This document shows positions 1 to 8,238 of a stretch of 64,000 bases of DNA, piece after piece. Source of the stretch: Nocardia iowensis (GTDB taxonomy: Bacteria; Actinomycetota; Actinomycetes; Mycobacteriales; Mycobacteriaceae); assembly GCF_019222765.1 (NCBI RefSeq), contig NZ_CP078145.1:1860001-1924000 (forward strand), given 5' to 3'. Both the position numbers and the translations under genes were made by a program. Under the pieces are notes generated by a model. That model had not been told where the DNA came from, searched no databases, and saw only the letters and a list, made by a program, of their open reading frames with translations. Within the stretch, counting starts at the first letter, position 1, and each line of letters opens with the position of its first letter.

Positions 1-1
1 G

Positions 2-1774
2 CTGGCCGACAAGTACCACGACGCGGTGGTCGCCCGCTGCGGCGTGCGCCGCTACGGCGACGACGGCGCCATGATCGACAACAGCGCGCCGCTGATGACG
101 TCGGTGTTCCTGGACCAGGACCTGACCTTCACCGTCGGCGGCGAGGCCGAGGCCCGCGCCTTCCACGAGGCCGACCCCGAGCACACGGTCATCGTGCCGG
201 TGGCGGATTCGGCCGACTGGACGGTGACCCGCAAGGCGGGCACCGAGATTCGGGTACCACGCCGCGCCAAGCTGTCGCGCACCGTCGGCGGCCAGATCCC
301 CAGCGGCTGGGATCCGACCATCTGGGGCATCTCGGCCGAGATGGCGAATTCGGTGGACCGGGTCGCGCTGTGGAACGTCGTCTGCACGGTGGACGCGTTC
401 ATCAGCTCGGGCTTCAGTCCTGCCGAACTGATGAGCTGGGTGCACCCGAGCCTGGTCGCCAACACTCAGGGCACCGGCATGGGCGGCATGTCCTCGATGC
501 GCTCGCTCTACGTCGACAACCTGCTCGGCGAGTCGCGGCCGAACGACATCCTGCAGGAGGCGTTGCCGAACGTCGCGCTGGCCCATGTGGTGCAGTCCTA
601 CGTCGGCAGCTACGGCGCCATGGTGCACCCGGTGGCGGCCTGCGCCACCGCCGCGGTGTCGGTGGAAGAGGGCGTCGACAAGATCCGCCTCGGCAAGGCC
701 GAGCTGGTCGTCGCCGGTGGTTTCGACGATCTCGGCATCGAGGGCATCGTCGGCTTCGGTGACATGTCGGCCACCGCGGACTCGGCGGCCATGCGCGCCA
801 AGGGCATCAGCGACCGGTACTTCTCCCGCGCCAACGATCGCCGCCGCGGCGGGTTCGTGGAATCGCAGGGCGGCGGCACCGTGCTGCTGGCCCGCGGTGA
901 CGTGGCGGTGGAGATGGGTCTGCCGGTGCTCGGTGTGGTCGCCTTCGCGCAGTCCTTCGCCGACGGCGTGCACACCTCCATCCCGGCGCCCGGCCTCGGC
1001 GCGCTCGGTGCGGGGCGTGGCGGCCGCGAATCCCGGTTCGCCGCCGAGCTGCGCAAGCTCGGTGTCGGGCCGGACGATATCGCCGTCGTCTCCAAGCACG
1101 ACACCTCCACCGCGGCCAACGACCCGAACGAGTCCGAGCTGCACACGCGGCTGGCCACGGCGATCGGCCGGTCCGAGGGCGCACCGCTGTTCGTCATCTC
1201 GCAGAAGAGCCTGACCGGACACGCCAAGGGCGGCGCGGCCGCGTTCCAGCTGATCGGCCTGTGCCAGGTGCTGGAAAACGGTGTGGTGCCGCCGAACCGG
1301 AGCCTGGACTGTGTCGACGACAAGATGCAGGCGTACCCGCACCTGGTGTGGGCGCGCGAGCCGCTGCGCTTCGGCGACCGGTTCTCGCTCAAGGCGGGTC
1401 TGCTGACCTCGCTCGGCTTCGGACACGTCAACGGGCTGCTCGCGGTGGTACATCCGGAGGCGTTCATCCAGGCGATCGACCCGGAGCGGCGCGAGGAGTA
1501 CCAGCGCAAGGCGCAGCAGCGTCAGCTCGCGGGGCGGCAGCGGTTCAGCGAGGCCATGTGCGGCGGGGCACCGCTGTACGAGCGTCCGGCGGACCGGCGG
1601 CTCGGCGGCGACGGCACGCCCGCCAAGCAGGCGCGTCAGCTGGAAGCCGACGTGCTGCTGTCCACCGCGGCTCGATTGAACGGCGACGGTGCGTACCGTG
1701 CCGACGGCTTCGGTTGCGGCGCCGGACAGCTCGCTGCGGACGGTTCGCGCGCGGGCGACCAGCGCACGTCGTAG
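2..1774 (+). CDS. fas: Type I fatty acid synthase, C-terminal ketoacyl-synthase part (partial)
   Basis: This is the 3' end of a multidomain type I FAS, which makes the acyl-CoA primers for mycolic acids in the cytoplasm. The reading frame is open from the left edge, so the gene begins outside the window. The visible part is the beta-ketoacyl synthase region: a nucleophile-elbow segment with the probable active-site Cys in VAACATAAVS (bases about 630-660), a KHDTST histidine segment near 1095-1110 and a KSLTGHAKGG segment near 1205-1235, matching the order Cys-His-His of KS domains. The last 80 or so residues are a charged tail. acpS follows 11 nt after the stop, as in mycobacteria, and would install phosphopantetheine on the ACP domain of this protein. 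Confidence 0.95.
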   Translation: MADKYHDAVVARCGVRRYGDDGAMIDNSAPLMTSVFLDQDLTFTVGGEAEARAFHEADPEHTVIVPVADSADWTVTRKAGTEIRVPRRAKLSRTVGGQIPSGWDPTIWGISAEMANSVDRVALWNVVCTVDAFISSGFSPAELMSWVHPSLVANTQGTGMGGMSSMRSLYVDNLLGESRPNDILQEALPNVALAHVVQSYVGSYGAMVHPVAACATAAVSVEEGVDKIRLGKAELVVAGGFDDLGIEGIVGFGDMSATADSAAMRAKGISDRYFSRANDRRRGGFVESQGGGTVLLARGDVAVEMGLPVLGVVAFAQSFADGVHTSIPAPGLGALGAGRGGRESRFAAELRKLGVGPDDIAVVSKHDTSTAANDPNESELHTRLATAIGRSEGAPLFVISQKSLTGHAKGGAAAFQLIGLCQVLENGVVPPNRSLDCVDDKMQAYPHLVWAREPLRFGDRFSLKAGLLTSLGFGHVNGLLAVVHPEAFIQAIDPERREEYQRKAQQRQLAGRQRFSEAMCGGAPLYERPADRRLGGDGTPAKQARQLEADVLLSTAARLNGDGAYRADGFGCGAGQLAADGSRAGDQRTS

Positions 1775-1785
1775 GCTCCCCGCCT

Positions 1786-2217
1786 ATGACGATCCTCGGT
1801 ATCGGCCTGGACTTGGTGACCATCTCCGAGTTCGCCGAACAGCTCGAACGCGCCGGAACCACGATGCTCCGGGAAAGTTTCACCGCGGGCGAGCGGCGCT
1901 ACTGTCAGAGCAAGGGGACCGATCCGGCGCGTAGCTACGCGGCGCGGTGGGCGGCGAAAGAGGCGGTGCTCAAGGCATGGGCATCGTCTCGCTTCGCCCG
2001 CCGCCCGCAGATCGGTGACAATCCGTACCCGCTGATCGAAGTGGTCAACGACGCGTGGGGCAGGCCGAGCATCAAGCTGCACGGCCTGGCCGCCGAATTC
2101 CTGCCCCGCGCACGGGTTCACCTCTCGCTGACCCACGACGGCGACACGGCGGCCGCCATGGTGGTACTGGAGGACCCCGGTGAGCTGGCGGACCTGATCG
2201 AGGGCCGCGAAGGATAA
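1786..2217 (+). CDS. acpS: Holo-[acyl-carrier-protein] synthase AcpS
   Basis: This 143-aa protein transfers 4'-phosphopantetheine from CoA to the serine of acyl carrier domains. The N-terminal motif GIGLDLVTISEF (residues 5-16) carries the conserved metal-binding Asp, and the segment RWAAKEAVLKAW (about 48-59) is the second AcpS signature with its Glu and Lys. HLSLTHDGDTAAAMVV near the C-terminus closes the fold. The length is normal for the trimeric AcpS class. The ATG at 1786 gives the canonical N-terminus. Directly downstream of fas and probably co-transcribed; the FAS-I ACP domain is its expected substrate. Confidence 0.93.
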   Translation: MTILGIGLDLVTISEFAEQLERAGTTMLRESFTAGERRYCQSKGTDPARSYAARWAAKEAVLKAWASSRFARRPQIGDNPYPLIEVVNDAWGRPSIKLHGLAAEFLPRARVHLSLTHDGDTAAAMVVLEDPGELADLIEGREG

Positions 2218-2227
2218 GGCTGACCAG

Positions 2228-3382
2228 TCACTCCCGATGGGCGCGGTGCAGCCGTCTGCGCTGCAACGCCCACCACGCTTCAAGGGCGCGGTCGGGATCG
2301 GCCAGATCGATCCCGATCAGCTCTTGGAAGCGGCGCAACCGGTAGCGCACCGTATTGGTGTGCAACCGCATCTCGCGGGCCGTCTGATCGACCCGCATGC
2401 CATTGCTCAAATAATGCTCGGCCGTGTCGAGCAGCGCTGTGGCACTGTCATTTTCGCCGAGCGGCGTGATGTAGCGGCGGACGACCTCCTCGCCGACCTC
2501 GCTATCGGCGAGCACCGCGGGCAGCAGTCCGAGATCGGCCAGATCGTGTACGCCGGTGAGTTCGAAGGCATCGGCGGTCGCCATCGCCCTGGTCGCGCGC
2601 CGGAACGACGGCTCCATCCGGTCCAGCCGCGCGGCCGGGCCGATCCCCACCGCGGTCCCGATGTCCCCGGTGGGGAAGCCCGCCACGATGCCAGCGATGT
2701 CCCCGTCGATCACCGCGAGCAGGCTGCGCGGCCGATCGCCGGTCGGCGGCTCGAGCCACCGGACCAGCCGGTCGGCGGGCACGGCGGACCGGGGGCGGGC
2801 CCGGATCGCCCGGTATTCGCGGTCGGAGTCCACGCCGTACCGCTCCACCTGGATGCGGATCTCGCCGGGGCCGAGCGTGCCGAACAGGATCCCGCGGACC
2901 AGGTCGGCGCGGCGTTGCTGATCGTGGCGGGCCAGGTCGAATTCGGCATCCAGATGACCGCGCGCCATCGCGAGAATCGCGGCATCGGTGAGCGCGACCA
3001 GTTCGTTGGTCAGCTCGAGCAGCCGCCGGTCGCTGATGGCGAGGCGACGGCCCGCGTCGACGACCTCGTCCAGCACCATCCGGACCGCGAGCCGCCAGCC
3101 GCGGAACATCTCGGTCACCGGAACCCCTTGGCGGCCACGGGCTTCCCCGTGCCCGGTGAATACGGCGAGCTCGCGTTCGGTCAGCTCCCGACCCTCCGAC
3201 GCCGTCCGGATCAGCTGTTCGATGGTGCGGACGGCGTCCGGTAGCAGCAGCGCCGGATCCAGCCGCGCGTACGCGGGGATCTCGGCGCGCATCCGTTCGA
3301 TCGCCGCCACCGTCAATTCGGCGGCACGCGTGGATATCTGCGCGTAGAGGGCGGGCAGGCCCGCGGGCGGGTAACTGGCCAT
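2228..3382 (-). CDS. PucR/CdaR-type transcriptional regulator
   Basis: A 384-aa regulator. The C-terminal 60 residues contain the PucR helix-turn-helix signature (MRVDQTAREMRLHTNTVRYR followed by LRRFQELIGIDLADP), where the HTH recognises DNA and the conserved DP follows. The N-terminal 150 residues are helical, like the RsbRD-type sensor-like region seen in many actinobacterial PucR proteins, and the middle (about 160-280) is a GGDEF-like degenerate domain. It ends 10 nt from the acpS stop and is convergent with it. The first base upstream of a conserved operon cannot be read as a target; no ligand is evident. The upstream neighbour is a broken hydrolase, so its regulon may lie elsewhere. 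Confidence 0.85.
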   Translation of the reverse strand: MASYPPAGLPALYAQISTRAAELTVAAIERMRAEIPAYARLDPALLLPDAVRTIEQLIRTASEGRELTERELAVFTGHGEARGRQGVPVTEMFRGWRLAVRMVLDEVVDAGRRLAISDRRLLELTNELVALTDAAILAMARGHLDAEFDLARHDQQRRADLVRGILFGTLGPGEIRIQVERYGVDSDREYRAIRARPRSAVPADRLVRWLEPPTGDRPRSLLAVIDGDIAGIVAGFPTGDIGTAVGIGPAARLDRMEPSFRRATRAMATADAFELTGVHDLADLGLLPAVLADSEVGEEVVRRYITPLGENDSATALLDTAEHYLSNGMRVDQTAREMRLHTNTVRYRLRRFQELIGIDLADPDRALEAWWALQRRRLHRAHRE

Positions 3383-3603
3383 GATCTTCGGAGCATAAAC
3401 CCGCCTTTGGACTCAGCGACAAAGAGGGCGCCGGGAGAATTCGACTGCCGCTCCATAGTGATCGGGCATAGCGCTGCGTAATCCTGAAGTTCAGGCAACG
3501 TGGCCTGGTTGTGCGGTTAGAGAATCAGACAACGGTCCGGCCCGGAGCGCGCTATGCCCAGACAGTTCGAAGCACCCGGTACGACCTTGCGAGGAGTTGG
3601 CCG

Positions 3604-4386
3604 ATGACCGGATGGAATCGCATCGAACGCGGTGCAGGCCGTCCACTGGTGTTGCTGCACGGCGGCGGCGCGTCGGCCCGCTGCTGGCTTCCGGTTCTCG
3701 ACCGGCTGAGCACCCACCGCCGCGTCATCGCGCTGGACTTTCCCAGTTTCGGGCGCACGCCCGCGCCGACGCCCGACATCCATCTCGACATTAACTGGAT
3801 CGTCGACGAGTTGGCCGTCGAACTGCGGCGGCTCGGCATCGACGGCCCGGTCGACCCGGCCGGCAATTCCATGGGCGGTTTGATCGGTTGGAAGCGGCCA
3901 AGCGGGGCATGGCGAGCTCGTTGGTGGGTCTTGCGCCGGGCGCGTTGTGGCACGAGATGCCGTTGCCGTTGCGGATGCAATTCCAGGTCGGGCTGTCCGC
4001 CGCGATGCTCACCCGGACCGCCGCGCGCGGTGTGGTCGGCCGGACTCGTTCGGTCGGCCTGTGGTTTTCAGTGGGTCGTCCGGGTCGGATGACGGTTGAG
4101 GAGGCCGTCGGATTCGTGCGGGATTTCGACCGGTCCGCACCGACCTTGCGTCGCGCACTGCGGATTGCGGATTGCCTGGCTTCGAGGGAGGCCAATCGAT
4201 CACTGTGCCGGTGACCATCGCGTTCGGCATGCTGGATCGGATGCTGCCGCCGAGCACCAGCCAGGTGCGCGATCAACTACCCGCGCACACCGAATGGGTC
4301 ACCCATGGGACGACCCCAACCTGGTCGCGACCACCATCCTCGACGGAATCGCGACGACCCGCTCAGTGGACGAGCAGACCGCCTGA
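3604..4386 (+). pseudogene. Alpha/beta-hydrolase, frameshifted
   Basis: A gene with a good ribosome site (GAGGAG about 8 nt before ATG 3604) starts as a normal alpha/beta hydrolase: LVLLHGGGASARCW oxyanion-hole region, then GNSMGGLIG with the nucleophilic Ser. Near 3887 one base is missing, and homology continues in the next frame (EAAKRGMASSLVGLAPGALW). A second shift lies near 4172 (continuing PGFEGGQSITVPVTIAFGML) and a third near 4305, where GHPWDDPNLVATTIL, the usual C-terminal His-containing helix, is recovered. With three frame changes and an apparent small deletion the product cannot be functional. Sequencing error is a less likely alternative because the shifts are independent. Confidence 0.8.
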
Positions 4387-4658
4387 GCCGTCAGCGACCC
4401 GCCGAGCGTGAGTTCGTTCTTCGGTGAGGATCCGCCTCTAGCACAATGCGGTATCGGTCAGTTGAATTATACGTTGAGTCTGGCGTCGTACGGTATTCTC
4501 GTACCGGATGTACAGATTCGACAAATATGACGAAGGTGCCGATGGACGTGACTCAGCTGCGTCGTCCATCTGGGCAATGGAGCTGATCAAGCGACCATTT
4601 CGCCTCTGACTGCCTTAAGGCGGTCCGATATCTCCGATATGAGTAGGCAGCGATCCAA
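4387..4658. other. AT-richer upstream region of the caspase-kinase unit
   Basis: This 272-base stretch has no convincing gene. Its base composition falls noticeably compared with the flanking core genes and stays low through the next two genes. It holds short overlapping inverted repeats (GTACG at 4488-4492 with CGTAC at 4500-4504; CGGTA at 4491-4495 with TACCG at 4502-4506) that could be a regulator site. A 19-codon ATG frame near 4527 has no recognisable product. The promoter of the downstream pair is expected here, but no clear -35/-10 pair was identified. Confidence 0.4.
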
Positions 4659-5126
4659 GTGGTAACGGTATTTGCAGCAACTGACGCAGAGCTCAGTATT
4701 ATGGCCCGTGGTGAGGTTATCCGACATCTCGCAGAATTCGGATCTTGTTCCGACATCAAATCCACCGAAGTGCGCGGCGGTATGGGGGAGATATGGCAAT
4801 TTTTTATAGACGCCGATTGGTCGGCGGTTAGAGATAACCTCCTGGCCGCCGGGCTGGGCGCTGCCGGAAGTAGGGGCGTCAGATCTGCCAAGGATGTTTC
4901 TAAAATAATCTTGCAACGGATGAAGCTAATAGGACGAGAAGTGGACGATCAGCGCTCGCGTGGGTATTTCGTCCTCAGGCATACTCAAACCGATAGCATC
5001 GTGGCAGCACCTCTTGATGCCCTTGACGCTGATGTCGATATCATCTCGCCTCTCGCCGAAATAGGTCGGCGCTACGTTCTTGTAGAACGGGAGTCAGCCC
5101 ATATCTGGGTTGTTGAGTCAGAATGA
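4659..5126 (+). CDS. Unrecognised 155-aa protein, coupled to caspase-kinase
   Basis: I do not recognise this family. The protein has mixed alpha/beta character. Residues 1-80 have alternating helices and strands with a SEVRGGMGEIWQF-like strand region (about 35-50), and residues 95-155 are strand-rich and end in YVLVERESAHIWVVESE. No signal peptide or membrane segment is visible. The GTG at 4659 is the first start after an in-frame stop (TAG 4644-4646). ATG 4701 (residue 15) is an alternative. Its stop overlaps the next ATG (TGA at 5124-5126, ATG at 5123), so the two proteins are probably made in fixed ratio and work together, for example as sensor/adaptor and effector. That role is inference from coupling only. 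Confidence 0.65.
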   Translation: MVTVFAATDAELSIMARGEVIRHLAEFGSCSDIKSTEVRGGMGEIWQFFIDADWSAVRDNLLAAGLGAAGSRGVRSAKDVSKIILQRMKLIGREVDDQRSRGYFVLRHTQTDSIVAAPLDALDADVDIISPLAEIGRRYVLVERESAHIWVVESE

Positions 5127-7339
5127 TAAAGGCGGCCAAAAAGCGTGCGATCATCGTTGGGGTAAACGAGCACCCGACCGATCCGCTGGTATACCCAACC
5201 AAAGATGCGAACGATATCGCCACGCTTCTTTCGATGCGCGAGCTTAATTTCGAAGTGACGGTGCTCTTGGAGCATGAAGCTACCCGGTCGGCTGTCCTCG
5301 ACACATTCGGAGAATTACGGCGAGAGCCGCCTGATGTGCTGCTCTTCTACTTCAGTGGACACGGTTTCACCACACAATGGGACACGGTATATCTCCACAC
5401 CTATGGTGCGCTCCGCGCCGACGAAGGCCTCGATGTTCATGAGTTGGCGAGGGTCCTCCAAAAGCAGCAGGAGATGACGGCGACTACCTTAGCCATTCTC
5501 GACTGCTGCCACGCGGGTGCCATGACTGCGTGGGCCGATTCTCGACCGGTCGATCCAGGAGCGATGGATGCCCAACTGACACTTAAGGCGGAGACGCACG
5601 CTGTGCTTGCCGCTTGCCGGCCGGGGGGTCAAGCGCTGAGCGCGGTCAGTAGTCACAACGGCGCGTTTACCTCGCATGTACTCGACGGCCTGTCAGGCAA
5701 CGCCGCCGACCACAAAGGGAATGTCACTATAGATGATTTGGCGAGCTACGTCAGGCGCCAGTTCATCAGTGCGAATCAGGTAGTCGTGTATCGGACGGAG
5801 TCGGCAGGTCAGGGGATTCTTGGCCAGGGCTACACGCCAGTTGCCGCCAAGCCGTTCACCGGAGCGGACATCGAGCAGTTCGGCAAGGATGCGGAAGCAA
5901 AGTTGACCGAATATCAGATGAGTCTGGCGCAGTTTTCGGCGCATTGGGCCGAGGACGGCTATGCCGATGCATGTCGAACGCTACGCCCGATAGCGCGGTG
6001 GTTCGACGGCAAGACCAAGAAGAATCCTGAGCTGAACAACTCTCCAAAGATTCAGACTGTGCGCGAGCGAATAAATGCCAAGCGTGCGTTCTTGCAGAAT
6101 CTGGAGCCGGATATTACTTTCGATGGTAAGCGCGTCGTTCGGTCGTTAGGCTCTGGCTCCTTCGGCTCCGTTTGGTTAGTCGACTCCGGTGGGCACCAGA
6201 TCGCCTTCAAGGTGTACAAAGGAGATGAGTTCGGGGATCGCCGTAAACGCGCAATGTTCGAACGTGGATACCACGCTATGGAGCAGTTGAACCACCCCCG
6301 AGTTGTGAAGGTTCACGGGCAGACGACCGTTCCTGTCGGATTCTTTATGGACTATATCGAGGGAGAGAGTCTCGCCACCTTCCCGACCCCTACAGACGAC
6401 CCCGGCGCCGCGCTTCGTCTTCTGATTCTTGCGGCGGAAACCGTCCAACACGCTCATGCGGCGGGCGTTGTGCACAGGGATATAAAGCCGGAAAATCTTC
6501 TTGTCTCGCTGACCCCGGGTGGTGCCTGGGAGCCCTACCTTACCGACTTCGACCTTTCGTGGTTTTCGAACGCTTCCAAATTGGCCAGTCAGGCGATGGC
6601 ACCTGTCGCATACTGCGCGCCAGAATATTTCGAGCATCCGGAATCTGAATTGGCGCGGCGTAACACTGTCGATACCTATAGTTTTGCGCAATTGGCCTAC
6701 TTCTTGATGGTGGGTTCCTCACCGCTGCCGTTTCGGACAGCGGAGAACGCGAACCGGCTGCGGGGTCGGACCAAGGGGTGGTTCGTTGGAGAGGCCGCCA
6801 GCGCCTTCGTTGAATTCTATGCCATGTGCAGTAATTATGATCCCAGGAGTAGGCCTCAGCAGTTCGTTGATCTAATCGAAATGTTGGTCGATATTGAAAC
6901 GCTGCTGTCGGGAGAGCGGGATGACCAGCTGACTAGGGATCAATTCTTCGCTGAAATTCAGTTCTCGTTGCGGGCGTTACCTGGCGAGAGCATTTCGGGT
7001 CCCGGCAGTACTTTCAAGAGTATCTCGGGACGAACTGACGTAGTCATATCGGTCGAGCATGAAAGCCGTACGAAATCGGAGACATATTACTCGATAAAGG
7101 TGCAGCTGCAGCTGCATGAATTGAGAGTTAATGTTGTACGCAATGAGAAGGCTCGCACGATCTTGAATAAGCGGGTGGACAACGAGCTACGCAAATTTCC
7201 CGGTGCCAGCAAGGTCTTCGGAAGTCACGGTGTCTATGAGGTATTCATCCGACTACCGAATGTTGCCGGGAACATGGCTGGCGTGCGGTACGCGAGATCG
7301 GCAATACAGCGGGTGATCGGTTCGATCGAGGGTACCTGA
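5123..7339 (+). CDS. Caspase-like protease fused to a Ser/Thr protein kinase
   Basis: A 738-aa cytoplasmic multidomain protein. Residues 5-235 are a peptidase C14 (caspase/metacaspase) domain: strand KRAIIVGVNEHP, catalytic His80 in FYFSGHG and catalytic Cys129 in LDCCHAG. Residues 250-330 are a helical linker. Residues 336-595 form a protein kinase: glycine loop GSGSFGSV (343-350), Lys363 in AFKVY, Glu380, HRDIKPEN (451-458), DFD at 475-477 instead of DFG, and APE (499-501). The metal-binding Asp is kept, so activity is plausible. Residues 605-738 form a C-terminal region I cannot assign, rich in predicted strands. No transmembrane segment is seen, unlike most PknB-type kinases. Lower GC and coupling to an orphan partner suggest horizontal transfer and a conflict or cell-death role; the function is inferred. 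Confidence 0.88.
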   Translation: MIKAAKKRAIIVGVNEHPTDPLVYPTKDANDIATLLSMRELNFEVTVLLEHEATRSAVLDTFGELRREPPDVLLFYFSGHGFTTQWDTVYLHTYGALRADEGLDVHELARVLQKQQEMTATTLAILDCCHAGAMTAWADSRPVDPGAMDAQLTLKAETHAVLAACRPGGQALSAVSSHNGAFTSHVLDGLSGNAADHKGNVTIDDLASYVRRQFISANQVVVYRTESAGQGILGQGYTPVAAKPFTGADIEQFGKDAEAKLTEYQMSLAQFSAHWAEDGYADACRTLRPIARWFDGKTKKNPELNNSPKIQTVRERINAKRAFLQNLEPDITFDGKRVVRSLGSGSFGSVWLVDSGGHQIAFKVYKGDEFGDRRKRAMFERGYHAMEQLNHPRVVKVHGQTTVPVGFFMDYIEGESLATFPTPTDDPGAALRLLILAAETVQHAHAAGVVHRDIKPENLLVSLTPGGAWEPYLTDFDLSWFSNASKLASQAMAPVAYCAPEYFEHPESELARRNTVDTYSFAQLAYFLMVGSSPLPFRTAENANRLRGRTKGWFVGEAASAFVEFYAMCSNYDPRSRPQQFVDLIEMLVDIETLLSGERDDQLTRDQFFAEIQFSLRALPGESISGPGSTFKSISGRTDVVISVEHESRTKSETYYSIKVQLQLHELRVNVVRNEKARTILNKRVDNELRKFPGASKVFGSHGVYEVFIRLPNVAGNMAGVRYARSAIQRVIGSIEGT

Positions 7340-7378
7340 GCCGTGGTGTGGACGGTGTTGCGTGCGCCGCTGGACAAC

Positions 7379-8077
7379 CTAGCGCCCGCTCGCTGAGCGC
7401 GACTCCTTTTCCGCGACCAGCAAATACGCGACCATCAGTCGTTTGAGTTCGGATACCGCCTCGGCATTGCTCTGCTCGTCCTGGACGGAGAAGTTCAGCA
7501 TCGAATAGACGACGTGCACCAGCACCTCGGCCATCATGGTGCGCCGTGCTCGCGGTGTCCGCGGCGTCAGCGGCCGCAGCATCTGCGAGACGACCTCGGC
7601 GAACTCCTTCTCGTGGATCGCGCCGGTCGCCCGGGTCGAGGGGGTGGATTGCATGGCAAGCCACACCTCGCGGCGGGACGGGTCGGTCATCCACAGGTTC
7701 GCCAGGTGGTCGACGAACTGGTTCATGTGCCGCAGCCAGTCCAGCGACGGGATCTCACCGTGGAAATCGGCGAGCTCCTGCGAAACGGCAACGAGGTCTT
7801 GCCGATTCAGTTCGCAGACGATGACGTACTTGTTGGCGAAGAATTGGTACAGCGTGCCGATCGGTACCTCGGCCCGCGCCGCCACCTCTTCACAGGTGAA
7901 CGATTCGAATCCGACCTCGACGAGCAGTTCTCGGGACGCCTGCAAGAGGGCGTCGAACTTGCGTTTGCTGCGTTCCTGCGTCGGCCGTCGCCGCGGCATG
8001 AGCTCCTGTGGGTCGTCCTGCAGCTCCAACGCAGGGTCCAGACGTTGCTTCGACCTGGTCTCCGCGCGTACTTCCAC
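7379..8077 (-). CDS. TetR/AcrR-family transcriptional regulator
   Basis: A 232-aa repressor-type protein. The TetR HTH lies after a 26-residue leader: TQERSKRKFDALLQASRELL followed by FTCEEVAARAEVPIGTLYQFFANKYVI, the classic recognition helix region. The rest is the all-helical ligand-binding domain. Start choice is uncertain: GTG 8077 gives 232 aa, while ATG 7999 (MPRRRPTQ, preceded by AGGAG only 3 nt upstream) gives the more usual N-terminus. It is divergent from the 8239 gene, with about 160 bases between, so it may regulate itself and that gene. No ligand can be read from the sequence. Confidence 0.85.
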   Translation of the reverse strand: MEVRAETRSKQRLDPALELQDDPQELMPRRRPTQERSKRKFDALLQASRELLVEVGFESFTCEEVAARAEVPIGTLYQFFANKYVIVCELNRQDLVAVSQELADFHGEIPSLDWLRHMNQFVDHLANLWMTDPSRREVWLAMQSTPSTRATGAIHEKEFAEVVSQMLRPLTPRTPRARRTMMAEVLVHVVYSMLNFSVQDEQSNAEAVSELKRLMVAYLLVAEKESRSASGR

Positions 8078-8238
8078 GTATCCAGGCTAACGGTACGGAC
8101 ACGCGCACGACACGCGCACGGCTTCTGCGTGTTCGTGTTCTGTCCGATTTCACTACCCATCCGTAGCGAATGTGGCGTCGAACACATACCGAGCGCGCGT
8201 GGCTTCGGACGCGCGAACGGACCAGGAAGGCGCGATCA

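Noticed and set aside
4488..4506. Operator for the caspase-kinase unit
   Set aside because: The two overlapping inverted repeats have only 5-bp arms and could occur by chance; kept only as a note.
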